Shown: positions 11,060-23,290, counted from the first letter of the stretch. The stretch is 64,000 nucleotides of DNA from Rhinopithecus roxellana (GCF_007565055.1 NC_044554.1:58278176-58342175), one strand, 5' to 3'. Translations and numbers: made by a program. The notes: generated from the sequence alone by a model not told the origin.

Positions 11060-13164
11060 AATATGATCCTCAATGAACTTAGGCTTTTAAAAAATGTTGT
11101 CAATCAAAAGTAAAATCTGAGTTGGAGCTGTTCTTTGACTGCTATTATCTAGTAAAGGACAATCTTGCTTAAATGTGCATAGTAGAATAAAACATTAGGA
11201 AACACTTCAGACCCAGGTGTCGATGGCTGGCAGCACTATATTTTTCTAGCTCTTTCTCTTGCATAGAGGTCTAGATCTGGATATGCAACTGAATCACACC
11301 TGCTCCAGAGCAGGATGTAAGGATATTCCCACATTTCTACTGGCTGAGTTGGATGCAATGACATCTGACCACAGGTATATAAACAAGCACGTTATTTTCA
11401 TATCCGAAGACAATCTCCTAGAAAGAGGAATTTCCATTGTCTTCTTCAAATGTAAAAAATATGAACTCCTTTTAGATGAGTCTTATATTTAGAGTGATCT
11501 AGAAGTTCAAGTCTCACCCCCAAATCTGAAATGTTCATGTGATGCAATACTAAAGTCCATAATCTCACGTGGTTGAGCTTCAAATTATGGTACCACTATC
11601 ACATCGGTAGACATCTGACAAAAGACATAAAGCGATTGGAAAATGAAAGCAAGATGTCCTTAAATGGAGATTATAAGCCTGTGAGTAATTAAAGGAGATC
11701 TCTGCAAGGGAAAGTGGTATTGCAGACATGCCAATAGAAACGGTAAACGGCATGTGGATGCTGCTAAATCAAGTCACATTTCTTGTGTCAGCTGAGTGAA
11801 TTCTCAACATCCTCTCTAGACAGGCTCTGCTTAATGTGGGGAAATTTATGGGTAATGGATTTTCATAACAGGCCTTTTACGATCTTTCCCTCCCCCAAAA
11901 GTGCCCTCTGGAGCTTTTTTGCTTCCACTCTCATTTTTCTTAATTGGAAAAAGATTTACTATTCATTTCCTCCTTCCCAGGGCTCCTTTCCACTCGAGTG
12001 GCATTGCCTCCCATCTTGTTCCTCCCTGTTGTACCCCTCATCTCTTCTTCAGACAGGAAACTGTAATATATGATAGATTTGACACTGGGGCATTGTTGCT
12101 AGCTCTGCTAGTGAAGAAGTCACTGCCATTCTAATAAGAATGGAGTGAACCCTACCTGCCTGACTCCAGAGGTCCTGCACATAGCTATCTAACATCCAGT
12201 TGGTTCATACCCCCACTCCAGGTGCTAGCATTGGAGAGCTTTGTGTACAAGTGGCAGAAAGTAGAAAGACAAACCTTGAGTGGAGACAGCAAATGGGAAA
12301 TGAAGGACCAAATCATGGATGCTTTGCCCACTGGAGAGAATATTCATTCTTGCAGGGGACTTGGCAGCCAACCACTGCTCACAGGTCCCATCTCCCTACT
12401 GTTGAGAAAGGAAGTCAAGGAGTCTGCTCTGCTCTTGATAGATCATCTTCCTAAATCAGTGGAAACCTTGCTTAACATAACACAGGGCCTGCTCAACGTG
12501 GAGGGAGAAAAGCAAACACCCATTTGTTGTGATTTGGTAAAAAGCCAGCCTGACCAAACCAAACCAAGTAGAATCTTCTATGATTAAAGATTCCCTTTAG
12601 GTTAATAGAAGACCCCTATAAAAATGTGAATGTTTTAACAGATAGAATGATATTAAATAACTAAGCACCCACATTTGTGTGTGCGAATTGAGTTAGAATC
12701 ACCAACAGTTTAAGACTCAGGGAACAAGGACTCTGAGAGAGGGAGCATGAGCATTAGAGACATTCGACAGCACTTAAATGACTTGAGGGTTCCTGTCTGT
12801 CCTGGAACAGATTTCTATCCCAACGAGGCAACTCCATCCTAATCCATTGGTTAGATTAGATTACAAACCAATAAGGCTGATGCTGTCTTCTGACTAGATC
12901 ACCAATGTAATCACTAATTCCTTAAACTTGTTACCTAATACAGGAGGAACTGCTTCAGTGGTGGAGATCACTGACTTGACTTAAAAAAAAAAAAGTCCAT
13001 TAATTCTGATTTACAAAGTTACAGCACTGGCACTGACTTATGGGCTGCTATTCTTGTATACATTCCTCTCCCTGACCGATCCACGTGGAACCTAGACTTG
13101 GAGGCAAGGACAGTTCGATTCAGAACTGTCATCAGAGTGGTGAGCTCTGGGCAGCAAGGGGGCT
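11060..13164. other. Unique sequence, no gene recognised
   Basis: A 2.1-kb repeat-poor stretch. The longest open frame, 12222-12587 (121 codons), resembles no domain I know. It is partly overlapped by another plus-strand frame at 12200-12454. I see no supporting splice or promoter structure. Confidence 0.4.
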
Positions 13165-13222
13165 GCATGGAGGCCTAGGTTATGAGGAGGCGGCATGGGG
13201 GCCTAGGTTCCCAGGAGGAGGT
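13165..13222. repeat. Imperfect 28-bp tandem duplication
   Basis: 'gcatggaggcctaggtt' at 13165 recurs as 'gcatgggggcctaggtt' at 13193, each followed by an AGGAGG-containing tail. This gives about two units in a locally G-rich stretch. Confidence 0.7.
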
Positions 13223-14325
13223 GGCGAACCATTGTTCAGAACCATCTGCCAGATACCAAGGTGGAGTGTGAACTTGCAGTTGTGGGATGCTAGTAGGTAA
13301 TGCTTGCTGCTATAACCTGGAAACAGACACAGGTGGCTGGAATTAGCACATCCATTCAATAGACATTTATCGAACATTGACTCCATTCAAGCCACTGAGG
13401 GCAGAAGCCAAGATGAATTCAACCCCTGAGAGGAGTTCATAATCTGTAGGGATGTTAAGACCTGTTAAGAATGTGATAATAGGTACAATGTGGTAAATAT
13501 TAGAGAAGACTTATAGATAAAGTGATTTAAAGTTTAGAGGAGGAAGAAGGCAATTCCAGCTAAGAGAACAGAAGAGGCTTCATAAAGAAAGTGGTATTCA
13601 AGCTGGCTCTTTTGGGATGGCTAGGATTGGGAGCTGGGGGGATGAAAGAGGACCTTTCCACATACAGAAAGCTCAAATAGCATGGTTGCAGAATCGGGCA
13701 ATATGGTTATGGAAAAGCACACTATTCCATCTGGCTAGGGCTTGGAAGGCATGAAGGGCGTTAGTGAGGTGCCAGTCATACTTGGCGCATACAGAAAGAT
13801 GGCTCCGAAGAACTGAGAAGAGCAGACCAATCATTTAACAAAGTATAAGCTCCTTCCAAAGGCTGTGGCCCTGTGGAAGGGAGCCCCGGAAGGGCAGCAC
13901 ACATTTTCTAGTTTCAATCTCCACTCCAGTGGTTTCATCTCACTCTGCAGCTAAGAAATAAAAGAAATTAGGGCCAGCTACCCCATATCAAGGACCCCAT
14001 CCATCTTAGCTGCAAGAGGAGACTTCAGTTCAGCAAGTCCCAGTTATTTAGAACAGTAGCACCATGGAGGACTCCTCAGGAGCTGTAAGCTGTGACTTTC
14101 CATTTTTCAGAATGGAATTTCTGTCCTTTTTGATTCTTGTCACCTTTTCCACTCTCTTGAACTCACCTTGCCCACCTTGTATTAAATTGGATTTTCACTT
14201 ATTCTGCTTCTATTCAGAGCCCAGCTGAAATCGTGGCAAGGTAGTGAGCATCTAAGATGACAGATTAATGAAACTAGAAGGAATTTTGAGGTTATTTCGA
14301 ATTCAAGCTTTATATTTTATACTTG
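13223..14325. other. Unique sequence with a possible ancient repeat
   Basis: Positions 13440-13780 read like a very old interspersed repeat ('gtggtattcaagctggctct', 'catgaagggcgttagtgagg'), resembling mammalian-wide L2-age elements. I cannot name the family. Confidence 0.35.
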
Positions 14326-14440
14326 GCAACCTGGGATCTAAGAGGAGAAGTGACTCATACAAGTAATTACAAAATCAGGATTGACCCAGGTCTTCAAGTT
14401 CCTATACCTGTTTTCTTTCTACAATGGGAAGCTTTCTTAA
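14326..14440 (-). mobile_element. MIR-like remnant
   Basis: 'gaagtgactcatacaagtaa' and 'aggattgacccaggtcttc' follow the antisense MIR order (lost step in the allegiance of tRNA-derived SINEs with 'aagtgacttgcc' then 'gggattcgaaccc'). Weak match. Confidence 0.4.
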
Positions 14441-14483
14441 GGTGCCCTGGAGATTAACAAAGAGCTTCAGTCATCTGAGCCAG

Positions 14484-14695
14484 GGACTGGCAAACTATGA
14501 CCTGCAGGCCAAAGCCAGCTCACTCTGTTTTTGCAAATAAAATTTTATAGGAATACAATCACACCTCTATCATCTATGGCTGTTTTGCACTTCAGTGCCA
14601 GAGCTCAGTTATTATGACAGAAGCTGTATGGCTCACAAATTTGAAAATATATACTATCTGACTGTTTACAAAAAAGTTTGGTGATCCATGATCTA
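14484..14695 (+). mobile_element. Non-autonomous hAT-type DNA transposon
   Basis: Begins 'cagggactggcaaactatga' and ends 'aagtttggtgatccatg', recalling the widespread mammalian hAT MITE bounded by CAGGGGTCGGCAAAC termini. The middle 'aataaaattttataggaata' also fits. I am unsure of the family name. Confidence 0.65.
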
Positions 14696-14771
14696 AGCCA
14701 GTGGTTTCTAAATGTCTTTTCATACTATACTACAATCAATTTTAAAAATGAAGCATACGCCACTAACACTG

Positions 14772-14862
14772 ATATATACATTTATGTATACATACATGTA
14801 TATGTATACATACATACGTATACATGCATGTATACATATACATTATACGTATATGTATAGTC
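14772..14862. repeat. TA/CA/TG-rich low-complexity tract
   Basis: Mostly alternating purine/pyrimidine words (TATACA, TGTATA, CATGCATG) with internal self-complementarity. Confidence 0.85.
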
Positions 14863-15111
14863 ATTCATAAATTACATGTAGTGTTATTTAAATGTTTGTA
14901 GACATTACAAAACACAATGAACAGAAACTTAAAAGGATAGAATGACAATAAAACAAAGATATATTTAAAGTAATGTTAAATTTAATTTATTAATGTTCAT
15001 AAAACTAATTATTTTTGAAAAATCTTGGCTCAACGCATTGTAATAGATAATGTGAAGGTCTGATTCTAAGTTCAGTTTATTTTGGCATTTAGTTTTAAAT
15101 GACAGTCATAG

Positions 15112-15420
15112 CTTATTTATTTGTTTATTTATTTTTGGGACGAAGTTTCGCTCTTGTTGCCCAGGCTGGAGTGCAATGGCATGATCTTGGCTTATTGCAA
15201 CATCCACCTCCTGGGTTCAAGCAATTCTGCTGCCTCAGCCTCCCACATAGCTGGGATTACAGGCATGCGCCACCACACCTGGCTAATTTTGTGCTTTTTT
15301 AGTAGAGACGGGGTTTCTGCATGTTGGTCAGGCTGATCTCGAACTCCTGACCTCAGGTAATCTGCCCGCCTTGGCCTCCCAAAGTGCTGGGATTACAGGC
15401 GTGAGCCACCACGCTCAGCC
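15112..15420 (-). mobile_element. AluS-like, antisense
   Basis: TTTA-rich tail, 'gggacgaagtttcgctcttg', both arms, and an end at 'gccaccacgctcagcc'. Overlapping open frames here are Alu-derived. Confidence 0.93.
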
Positions 15421-16560
15421 CCACTTAATTTTTTTAATTCCAAAGATATACAAAGAAACACATCGTTGGCTTGACTGGTGGAAGCACAGTACTAATATAT
15501 TAAATCTGCCCCACTAACCATGCACAATTTTTTGATGCAATTTGTGTAGAAAATTGTATCAAAAATTGTCTGTCCTGATGTCAATCAGTTGTTCCAGTTC
15601 AAAGTAATCCCAAGGTGGTTCAATTTTACGTTTTAAATAAATAGTTTCAAAACCTACTAAAATTCTTCACTGGGGAGATTTTTAAATACATTAGAAAATG
15701 TTTCCAAGGTGGATTGTGAAGATATGATAGTCTTGATAGGTTACATGTTTCCATCTTTTCCACCAACAAAATAACAAAAAAATGGTGCCACTTTCCAAAA
15801 GATATATCCACTCATGAGTTTCTTCTGAAAAGCAGTGAGATTGCCCCTCTCTGCTGGAAACTCACGTCTGCTGAAAGGAACACGTAAAGTGTGAGGCTAA
15901 GGACGCACTGGTCTGCGTTCACAAGCATAAGTGTCCGCTCCGTGTGTAAGTGTCAGCGTTGTCTTGGGTTTGCATTATTAGTGTTACCTCTGCTTGCAGC
16001 TTCTGCAGAAATCCTTCTCAGTACAGGTCTATTTCCTGATGTTTAAACTAGATAAGGTTTACCATTGGTAAATCCATTTACCCAGTCAGTTACAAGTAAA
16101 CTGCCTTGAGTCACAAAATGCTGAAAAGACAGGGCCAAGCAAAGGCCCCACTGTTCTCCCCTCTGGGGGTGCAGGCGACTCATGTTCCATTTTTCCAGGG
16201 CACTATTTTTGTGTGATGCTCTCAGGACCAGTCACATGGGGTCAGAAATTGAGGGAAGGTGCTGGTGCCAGGAAGCATAAAGAGTATCAGCAAAGTTTTC
16301 TTTTGGTTTCTTTTAACTTCATTTTATACACTGTTGCCCTCTTTGATTATGCTTTTCCTTAAGTGATTCTTTCCTCCTCTCCATTTTTACCATGACCCCA
16401 CTTATCTGTCCCTCAGTGTCAGCTCAAATGCTACACTCTTCCATCATGGAAGTCAACGAGAAGGAGCTCTTTAACGCCTCCGAAATCTCTGTGGTTGTTC
16501 CAGTTATTTATCACATATTTGCTCTATTGCTGTTACTTGTGTATTATCTCCCATATTATG
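15421..16560. other. Unique sequence with a strong hairpin
   Basis: No gene is recognised. A near-perfect inverted repeat pairs 15525-15543 with 15551-15568 across a short loop. The open frame 16392-16631 matches no known family and overlaps an L2-like fragment at its end. Confidence 0.4.
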
Positions 16561-16665
16561 GCATCTGTTTCTTGAAAGCAAGAATCATGTTTTATACATT
16601 TTTAGCACCCTTCTCGAAGTGCCTTGCATAAAGCAGGTATTTAATAAGTATTTTTAGTAACTGCA
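16561..16665 (+). mobile_element. L2 3'-end-like fragment
   Basis: 'ttgaaagcaagaatcatgtt' and 'gcataaagcaggtatttaat' follow the order of the L2 3' end ('agggcagggaccatgt' to 'gtgcctggcacatagtaggt'). Confidence 0.5.
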
Positions 16666-17192
16666 GTCAAGAAAGGCATATGGCATTAAAACACAAAGCA
16701 ATAGCAATCATGAGGCTAACCTATACCTGAATAAGAGGTGAACTGCCTAAGCTCATGGGGATTCATCTAAATCAGAACATGGAAAGGTCAAATACTCCAA
16801 GACTTAAAAGTTTTAGTGTCAAATACAGAACAACAGTGCTTCCTTAAAAGGCAGATCAATGAAATGTGACTCCAATCCATGTGTAGGGAAAGGCTGACAA
16901 TTCTATGCTAGGCTCATGAGTATTTACTGCAAAAATGGTGTTTAAAGTTATTAAAGCTTTATCTTCTCTCAGTAACAGAAGCGGGAGAAGGTCATCCAAA
17001 GCGTGTGCACACACACAGGGCACACATACACTCTATTGAAAGTTTCGTGAGTGGCTTTAAAAGCAGACACTTCATACTGGCTCATGGATATGAACCTGGA
17101 ATACCTGGCTATGCCTGCTGCCATGTTGCTATGGGCTGTAGAGCTCATTCGCTGACCATCAGTTCCAGAAGGTAAAGCCTGATTATCTGATC
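16666..17192. other. Unique sequence, nothing recognised
   Basis: No repeat body or coding signal is seen. Confidence 0.35.
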
Positions 17193-17246
17193 ATTCACCA
17201 AAAAAAAAAAAAAAAAAAAGAAAGAAAGAAAGAAAAAAAGAAAAGA
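17193..17246. repeat. A-rich / GAAA simple repeat
   Basis: About 20 A's from 17200, then GAAAGAAAGAAAG and a mixed A/G tail. It could be the remains of a retroelement tail, but I recognise no body upstream. Confidence 0.8.
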
Positions 17247-17763
17247 AATGACCTCTCAGGTTTCAGTTTCATCATCATGACAAAACCATAGCAAACCAAC
17301 CCAGGAGTGATGGTGGCAGCCTACTAAAAGCTAGGCTTGGAGACAGAAGAAATTTTAGAAAAAAAATACAGGAGATAGAACCCCCAACACTTTGCGCTTC
17401 TTTCAATTTCTTCCTGCCAATAGTTGGAAGCAATTACCAGCCACAGACTTTCTTGCCAGTGTTTGCTTAGGTAGGTTCTTGGTGCATTTTGCTCACTGGA
17501 CCAGAATGCAAATGTTTTAATGCATTTCTTCGCTTCTCATTCCCATGCTACTTTCTCTGGAGATGGCATTATGTTGCAACTATATACAGAAAATCCCCTT
17601 GAGTTCACAGCTGGAAAATGGATATTTTACTTATTAAGAAGACCAAATGATTATGGACAGGAAAAGTATTTGACTTTTGAACCTAGTCAATGATCAGGTG
17701 CTAAAGTCAAATGGAGTCAACTGGTGTTTTCCACTGAGACTGTGGACTTTTGCCTGCTTCAAG

Positions 17764-17798
<35 letters not shown>

Positions 17799-18743
17799 TG
17801 TGTGCATGTGCCATCAGCCTTTTGTATTGTCATGTGATTGGCCTTGGCTTGGCTCATGAATAGAGCTGTTCTATATTTTCCTGCAACTCTAGCACATGCC
17901 TTCTTACCTCCATAATTCCTCCTGCACCATCTTCCCTTGCAAATTTCTTATATTCTTTCTCTTTTCACTATCAAGCCTAGTGTTAGTTTTGGCCTTTTGC
18001 AATGTCTGTGGAAGGCAAAAAGAACTCAGTACAACTAGGTAAACTGAGCATGTTTGATTTAGCAGTCCTTTGGAAATATTTTCATGTGCTGTAGCCAAAA
18101 TTCGTTCTGAAATTCAATGGATAAGTCATTAATAGCCCAAAATAGTTAATTCCACTCTATCACAAGCTGTCTTGTCAGTTTACATTCAATTTCGGAGTTA
18201 GGTTTATCAGTTAGTTTAACCTACTTGGTAGTTGACCTAAAATCATCTTGGGATGGATCTCTACGGGGCTAGTCATTTTTAGTTCCAGACATCTTAATCA
18301 CTTGTCCAGTTGATCAAAATATCAAAAGAACAGTTCAGTTCCATTATTAAATATATCAGAACACTATGTTGACTATATTTAATATTTTTGTTGCAGGTAT
18401 TAGTAGCTCTAACTCCAAAATGACATTGTGTTATGAGCTTGTGCTCTTTAAGCTGCCCTTTGAGACAAATTGTCCAATGTCCCTTTGGGCTCTCAGTCTT
18501 ACTTGATCCCACAAAGAGCTTGGACACTGTTGACCACATCATCCTTTTTGAGATTCTCTGTTTTTAAATTTATTTTGTAGTTTATTTTGTAACTTTTATT
18601 GGGTTTCTTCCTCAACTCCTTTCTTCTCTTATCCAACATATGCTCCCTGGATAATGTCATCTATGTTTATAACTTGTCTGTAAATTTTAAGGTGAGGATT
18701 CTCTAATTTATATTCCCAACTCAGTCTGCACTCCTGAATTTCC
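17247..18743. other. Unique sequence with a (GT)n run
   Basis: Contains the GT microsatellite at 17766-17796. Otherwise it looks unique, and short open frames such as 18294-18542 have no recognisable product. Confidence 0.4.
17766..17796. repeat. (GT)n microsatellite
   Basis: About 15 uninterrupted GT units, followed by 'agtgtgtgcatgtg'. Confidence 0.95.
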
Positions 18744-19039
18744 TTTTTTTTTTTTTGAGACTGAGTTTTGCTCTTGTCACCCAGGCTGGAGTGCAATGGC
18801 GTGATCGTGGCTCACTGCAACCTCCACCTCCCCGGTTCAAGCAATTCTCCTGCCTCAGCCTCCCAAGTAGGTGGGATTACAGGTGCCCACCACCACACCT
18901 GGCTAATTTTTATATTTTTAGTAGAAACAGGGTTGCACTGTGTTGGTCGGGCTGGTCTCGAACTCCTAACCTCAGGTGATCCATCTGCCTCAGCCTCCCA
19001 AAGTGCTAGGATTACAGGTGTGAGCCACCACGCCCAGCT
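18744..19039 (-). mobile_element. AluS-like, antisense, with target duplication
   Basis: T-run, 'gagactgagttttgctcttg', both arms, and an end at 'gccaccacgcccagc'. The 11-bp word 'tcctgaatttc' flanks it at 18732-18742 and 19047-19057. The few bases between the Alu end and the right copy ('ttttgtat') may be extra host or 5' sequence. Confidence 0.93.
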
Positions 19040-19057
19040 TTTGTATTCCTGAATTTC

Positions 19058-19595
19058 TAAATGACCTTTCTTCCTTGGTAATGAAATATCCAGTAAGGAA
19101 GCTGAGAGTTATGAGTAATTCTAGACACCTGATTAATCCACAATTCTTTCAAAATTCCAAACTTCTCTCCACGCTGGTACTGCACTTCCATATCCTCTTA
19201 CTTTTGAAAATTGATAATCTGAAAAAATTTTTTAAATTTCTTGATCATATCATCCTATCCTTGCTACAGCAATTTCACAGTTCCAGGATGTGAAGTTGGC
19301 TTAATAGTATAAGAAAAAGTAAAATAAGAGGTATGTACTAAGTAAAGTAAATATCAAGGGATGAATAACTTGCAGGGACACAGAGAAAATATAAAAAATC
19401 TCACCTCATTACTTATGACTTTGAAATGGATACCGTTTTCAACTACTTGGTAGAGTACTTCACTCCTTATATGTATGGAAAATAAAGTTTAAACAATATC
19501 CATGTGTCTGGAAGTTTATTTTGGTTGAAAACACAATTCTCTACTGTTGAGTTTTAAACAACCGAACTGAATCTACCGACTTGAGAGGAAACCTG
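19058..19595. other. Unique AT-rich sequence, nothing recognised
   Basis: No repeat body or coding signal is seen. Confidence 0.35.
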
Positions 19596-19606
19596 TCTAA
19601 CTTGTT

Positions 19607-19676
<70 letters not shown>

Positions 19677-19712
19677 CTAACTTGTTCCATATATATATAT
19701 ATATATATATAG
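19596..19712. repeat. (AT)n(AC)n(AT)n with a duplicated flank
   Basis: The 15-bp unique word 'tctaacttgttccat' occurs at 19596-19610 and again at 19676-19690, each followed by an AT run, with an AC run between. The unit period is 80 bp, so flank and microsatellite were duplicated together. Confidence 0.9.
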
Positions 19713-19802
19713 TATTTTCTTGAGAGGTTTCAAAATGTCAGGAAGAAAAACTGCCTGGCCCTTTAGGGGGCCTGATGATCCAATAGAGGATGCATTCAGA
19801 GC

Positions 19803-20037
19803 AGTGGTTGCTTCTCAAGGTCCTCAACCTTAGCTGCACATTAGAATCACTCCCTTCTAATGTGACTGACTCCCCTTCCCTCACCAATTCCTGGGGGAAT
19901 GCCTAAGCATCCTGATGCCCAGGCCATGCCTCAAACCAATTAAACCAGAATCCTGCTCGAGGTCTTATCCAGGCATTAGAACTTTTTAAAGCTCCCCAAA
20001 TGATTCCAGCGTGCAGCTCATGTGAGAAACACCGATG
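19803..20037. mobile_element. Non-autonomous hAT transposon (MER3/MER5-like)
   Basis: Opens 'cagtggttgcttctcaagg' then 'cctcaaccttagctgcacat', and closes 'ccccaaatgattccagcgtg', 'cagctcatgtgagaaacacc'. These are the semi-palindromic ends of a CAGTGGTTCTCAA-type element. The interior carries a non-consensus stretch at 19866-19888 that recurs at 20665 (see findings). Confidence 0.65.
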
Positions 20038-21479
20038 CATAATGAGTGACTGAAGAACACTGTGGACCAGATGCAGTTAAGTTAAAAGGCAGTGTCGAGT
20101 CATTCAGAAAATAGAGCAGAGAGAGGAGTCACTGGCAGGCATTTAGTGATCAGACAGGAAATAGATGAGCAACGCATCACTATGATCCTAAATGCCAGGC
20201 TCTTTTTGTTTATTATTTTAAAACTGGAGAATATAAATATGTATAAGCAAAAGGTGTTACTTAATATTGTTGAATAGATAAATGTTTAAAACTTATTAAA
20301 CATTTGTTAAATATACCCAATGATATATCCCTTGTTCTCTCCATGACTAAATTTGATCAAGTCCAATATCACCTTCATCACCTGGTGACTGAGAGGATTT
20401 TAACCTATAACCAACCTCAACCTCTTTTAATGAAAACATCATACAACCCCAAATTCCTGTCTTTTTTCAACATAGATAAACTGTGTCAGCATGATATTCC
20501 TAAGGCTCAGTTAGACATCTGTGAAAAAAACAATTCTTAGCAGTCTGTTCTACAGAATTCAAACTGAAAAAAGAAAAAACCTAGGTCTGGAGCCAGCCAA
20601 ACCAATGAGATACCTGCCAAACCACACCTTATCCTCTTCAATCAGCAAAAATATCATCCACCGCCTGACTCCCCTTCCCTCACCAATAGGCGCTTGTTCA
20701 TTCCCTTATTAGGACACTGGCAGCGGCCAGAGGGATTGCTCGTGTCTGAGGGCCCACGAGTGGCTCCCACAACATGTGTAGTTCATAAAAAATGAAAAGG
20801 CGGGGGGACTGGAAAAATGAAATCCTCACTGTAGGGAGGAGAATCCATTTGGGGTAGGCCACAATTATGGTTTGGAAAACAATTTTTTTTTTTTAAGTCC
20901 AAACCAAAAAAACACAATCCTAATATTTTTTGTCAATGCATTTTTAGGAAAAATATGTTTGAAACTTAGAAATGCCATCAAGGAAACTTTATTTGCATGC
21001 TCCCAGGGAGTTGAATATATAATCAGGAAGCACCTAGTCTTACTTTTAAGAAGGGTTGGGCTTGGTTGGTCTGTTCCAGTTCTAGGACCTGGGACAGACA
21101 CCTGAATATAGAGTTGTAATGTGCTTTTTTTTATGTTTTTCTTTCTAGCCTGGAGCAAAATAAAAGCTCTGTCCTCCCTTCTGTCTTTCTGCTTCTCCTC
21201 TGTTTACAGGGCTACTTTCTCTACTATGCTCTGATCTTAGTTCTTACCACCTTCTTCCTCTTCTCACAAGGTACCAATCAACAGTTAAACCAGGTTTTTA
21301 TTTTTTTTTTCAGTGATATTAGTGCAGCTTCCAAGTCAAAATGAGACATCTCCCTGTTATGATCTGTGTCAGCAAGGCTGTCTTGCTAATCTTATCCTGT
21401 TTCATGGTAAGCTGTTTTCAGAGCCAACTCATGAACTCAGGTCCATCCAAGCAAAAACAGATGGCAACTTTTTACAAAA
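20038..21479. other. Unique sequence, no gene seen
   Basis: AT-rich. The short frame 20304-20540 has no recognisable product. Positions 20700-20810 are locally GC-richer without an identifiable element. Confidence 0.35.
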
Positions 21480-21615
21480 CACTTTGATCATGTATATGCG
21501 ATCTAATTGGATCTTCATAGTTATAGTATCTGTGAGACGGGCACTATTATTTCTATTTCATAGTTGAGGAAACTGGCTCAGAGGAGTTAGGTGACTTATA
21601 TTCAGAATGAGGACA
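21480..21615 (-). mobile_element. MIR remnant
   Basis: 'gggcactattatttctattt', 'catagttgaggaaactggct' and 'cagaggagttaggtgactta' follow antisense MIR order. Confidence 0.7.
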
Positions 21616-22039
21616 CCACTACAATTGTGGGCTTTTCTGACTGGTGGTGTTCTCTTCTTTCTTCAAGATGTCATAGTTCCGCTCAAATAAGGAGCTCTGA
21701 AGCCTACTAGAGAGAATTTAAGTCCTCAACTTCCCCTGGGGACCCCTAACCAAAGGGTATCAGGGCCGCTAGGAGACTGTAGGAGGCCCCAGGAATCACC
21801 TCACCCTTCTGGGGTTATGCTGCTAGTGAGGAATACCTAACCTGCTCAATTTTATTCCTTGTTGAAGTTCTAGGTTTATCATTTGTAAGGCTAAAAAACT
21901 AAAAATCATAGCCACTGTCTATTTAAAAATGAACACGAACGTTGATAATTTTAAATAAAGAAGAATGTACACGTCCAGCCAATCTTACTTGGAATAAGTG
22001 AGTCAAACAAACAAATTATTTTACAGGATAGTGAAGCTT

Positions 22040-22262
22040 ACTTAACAGTGATAACTTGCATTTGTGCAGGACTTACAAGGTGCCAGGCAGATACATCTCA
22101 TCTCATCCTTAGAACAACATTGAATAGACATGATTGCTCTATTTTACAATCTAGATGAGCAAACCTGGCACAGAGAAGTCAAATCACTTGCCCAGGATTA
22201 CAGAGACAGCATTTTAGCCATCACCTGGCCAACCCCAAAGTCAGGGCTCTTTACACGACAGC
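22040..22262 (-). mobile_element. MIR element
   Basis: 'acaaggtgccaggcagatac', 'attttacaatctagatgagc', 'aagtcaaatcacttgcccag' and a final 'agtcagggctctttacacga' cover nearly the whole antisense MIR. Confidence 0.8.
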
Positions 22263-22343
22263 AAAGCCCATTCCTTTCTCTCCAGGTCTCAGTTCTGTGG
22301 CTTTGATAGGGCAGGGGTTAGAACTTAAGATATAGAGAAGTCC

Positions 22344-22638
22344 AGCTAGGCGCAGTGGCTCACGCCTGTAATCCCAGCACTTTGGGAGGCCGAGGTGGGT
22401 GGATCGCCTGAGGTCAGGAGTTCGAGACCAGCCTGGCCAATGTGGTGAAACCCTGTCTCTACTCTAAAGACAAAATTTGGCCAGGCATGGTGGTGGGTGC
22501 CTGAATCCCAGCTACTTGGGAGGTTGAGGCAGAAGAATCGCTTGAACCAGGAAAAGGAGGTTGCAGTGAGCCAAGATCGCGTCACTGCACTCCAGACTGG
22601 GTGACAAGAGCAAAACTCTATCTCAAAAAAAAAAAAAG
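22344..22638 (+). mobile_element. AluS-like, sense
   Basis: Starts 'agctaggcgcagtggctcac' and ends 'ctctatctcaaaaaaaaa'. Flanking 'agaagtcc' and 'agaggtcc' suggest a diverged short target duplication. The second-arm linker lacks several bases. Confidence 0.93.
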
Positions 22639-23104
22639 AGGTCCAAAATTATGCCGAGTTTCTTTTCCTTGAATTGGCATACAAAGTTATGTGAGATTAA
22701 TAACAATGGAGTTAGATAATTGGCTGGTTATATAGAAGTCCATGTCTCCTGCTGGGGAAAGAGGTACACTCATGACCTCTTTTTAGGGCCTGTAAAGCAG
22801 TACTTAGACCCCTGGGCTAGTTATTTAACGGAAAGAGTTATAGAACTCAAAGTCTCTTGCTAGATCCTTCCTCTCCAGCCCTCCTGCCCTGCTCCTCCAG
22901 GAGGAGAAGTTTGCTCATCAAGCAGGATCTGATGTAATAACATAGCTGCTGCCAGATTCACCCACTCAAAGACTAGCGGTTAGAGCTCTGAAAACACAGG
23001 GAATAACTTTCATTAAATGTTAAGCTGGAGAGACCAGGGGAGCCACCAGGAGCGAGCCTGGAGCCAAAAACCAGGCACCAGTCTTACACACGCCCAAGCA
23101 GAGA
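22639..23104. other. Unique sequence, nothing recognised
   Basis: No repeat body, exon or RNA gene is recognised. Confidence 0.35.
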
Positions 23105-23290
23105 GGAGGTGGGCAACTGAGTGAACCCCTCTAGCCTAATTTTCCTCATCTGCAAATGGAGGTAACACATTAGCAAACCACTGAAGTCATAGTGGAGTTG
23201 TAAGGATTGAATGAACTAATAGTTGCACAGTACTTAGCACAGTAGCTTGGCATATAGTTAGTACTATATGAATGTTCACCATTTTTATAA
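23105..23290 (+). mobile_element. MIR remnant, sense
   Basis: 'attttcctcatctgcaaatg', 'gttgtaaggattgaatgaac' and 'acagtacttagcacagtagc' then 'ttggcatatagttagtacta' match the 3' half of MIR in order. Confidence 0.8.

Noticed and set aside
12222..12587. A 121-codon frame in repeat-poor DNA
   Set aside because: No domain, no homology I recognise, and an overlapping alternative frame. Length alone is plausible by chance in 64 kb.
18755..19052. Open frames resembling 'proteins' with SPRLECNG or NLHLPGSSNSPASAS words
   Set aside because: These are standard translations of antisense Alu. The same words recur at every antisense Alu in the window.
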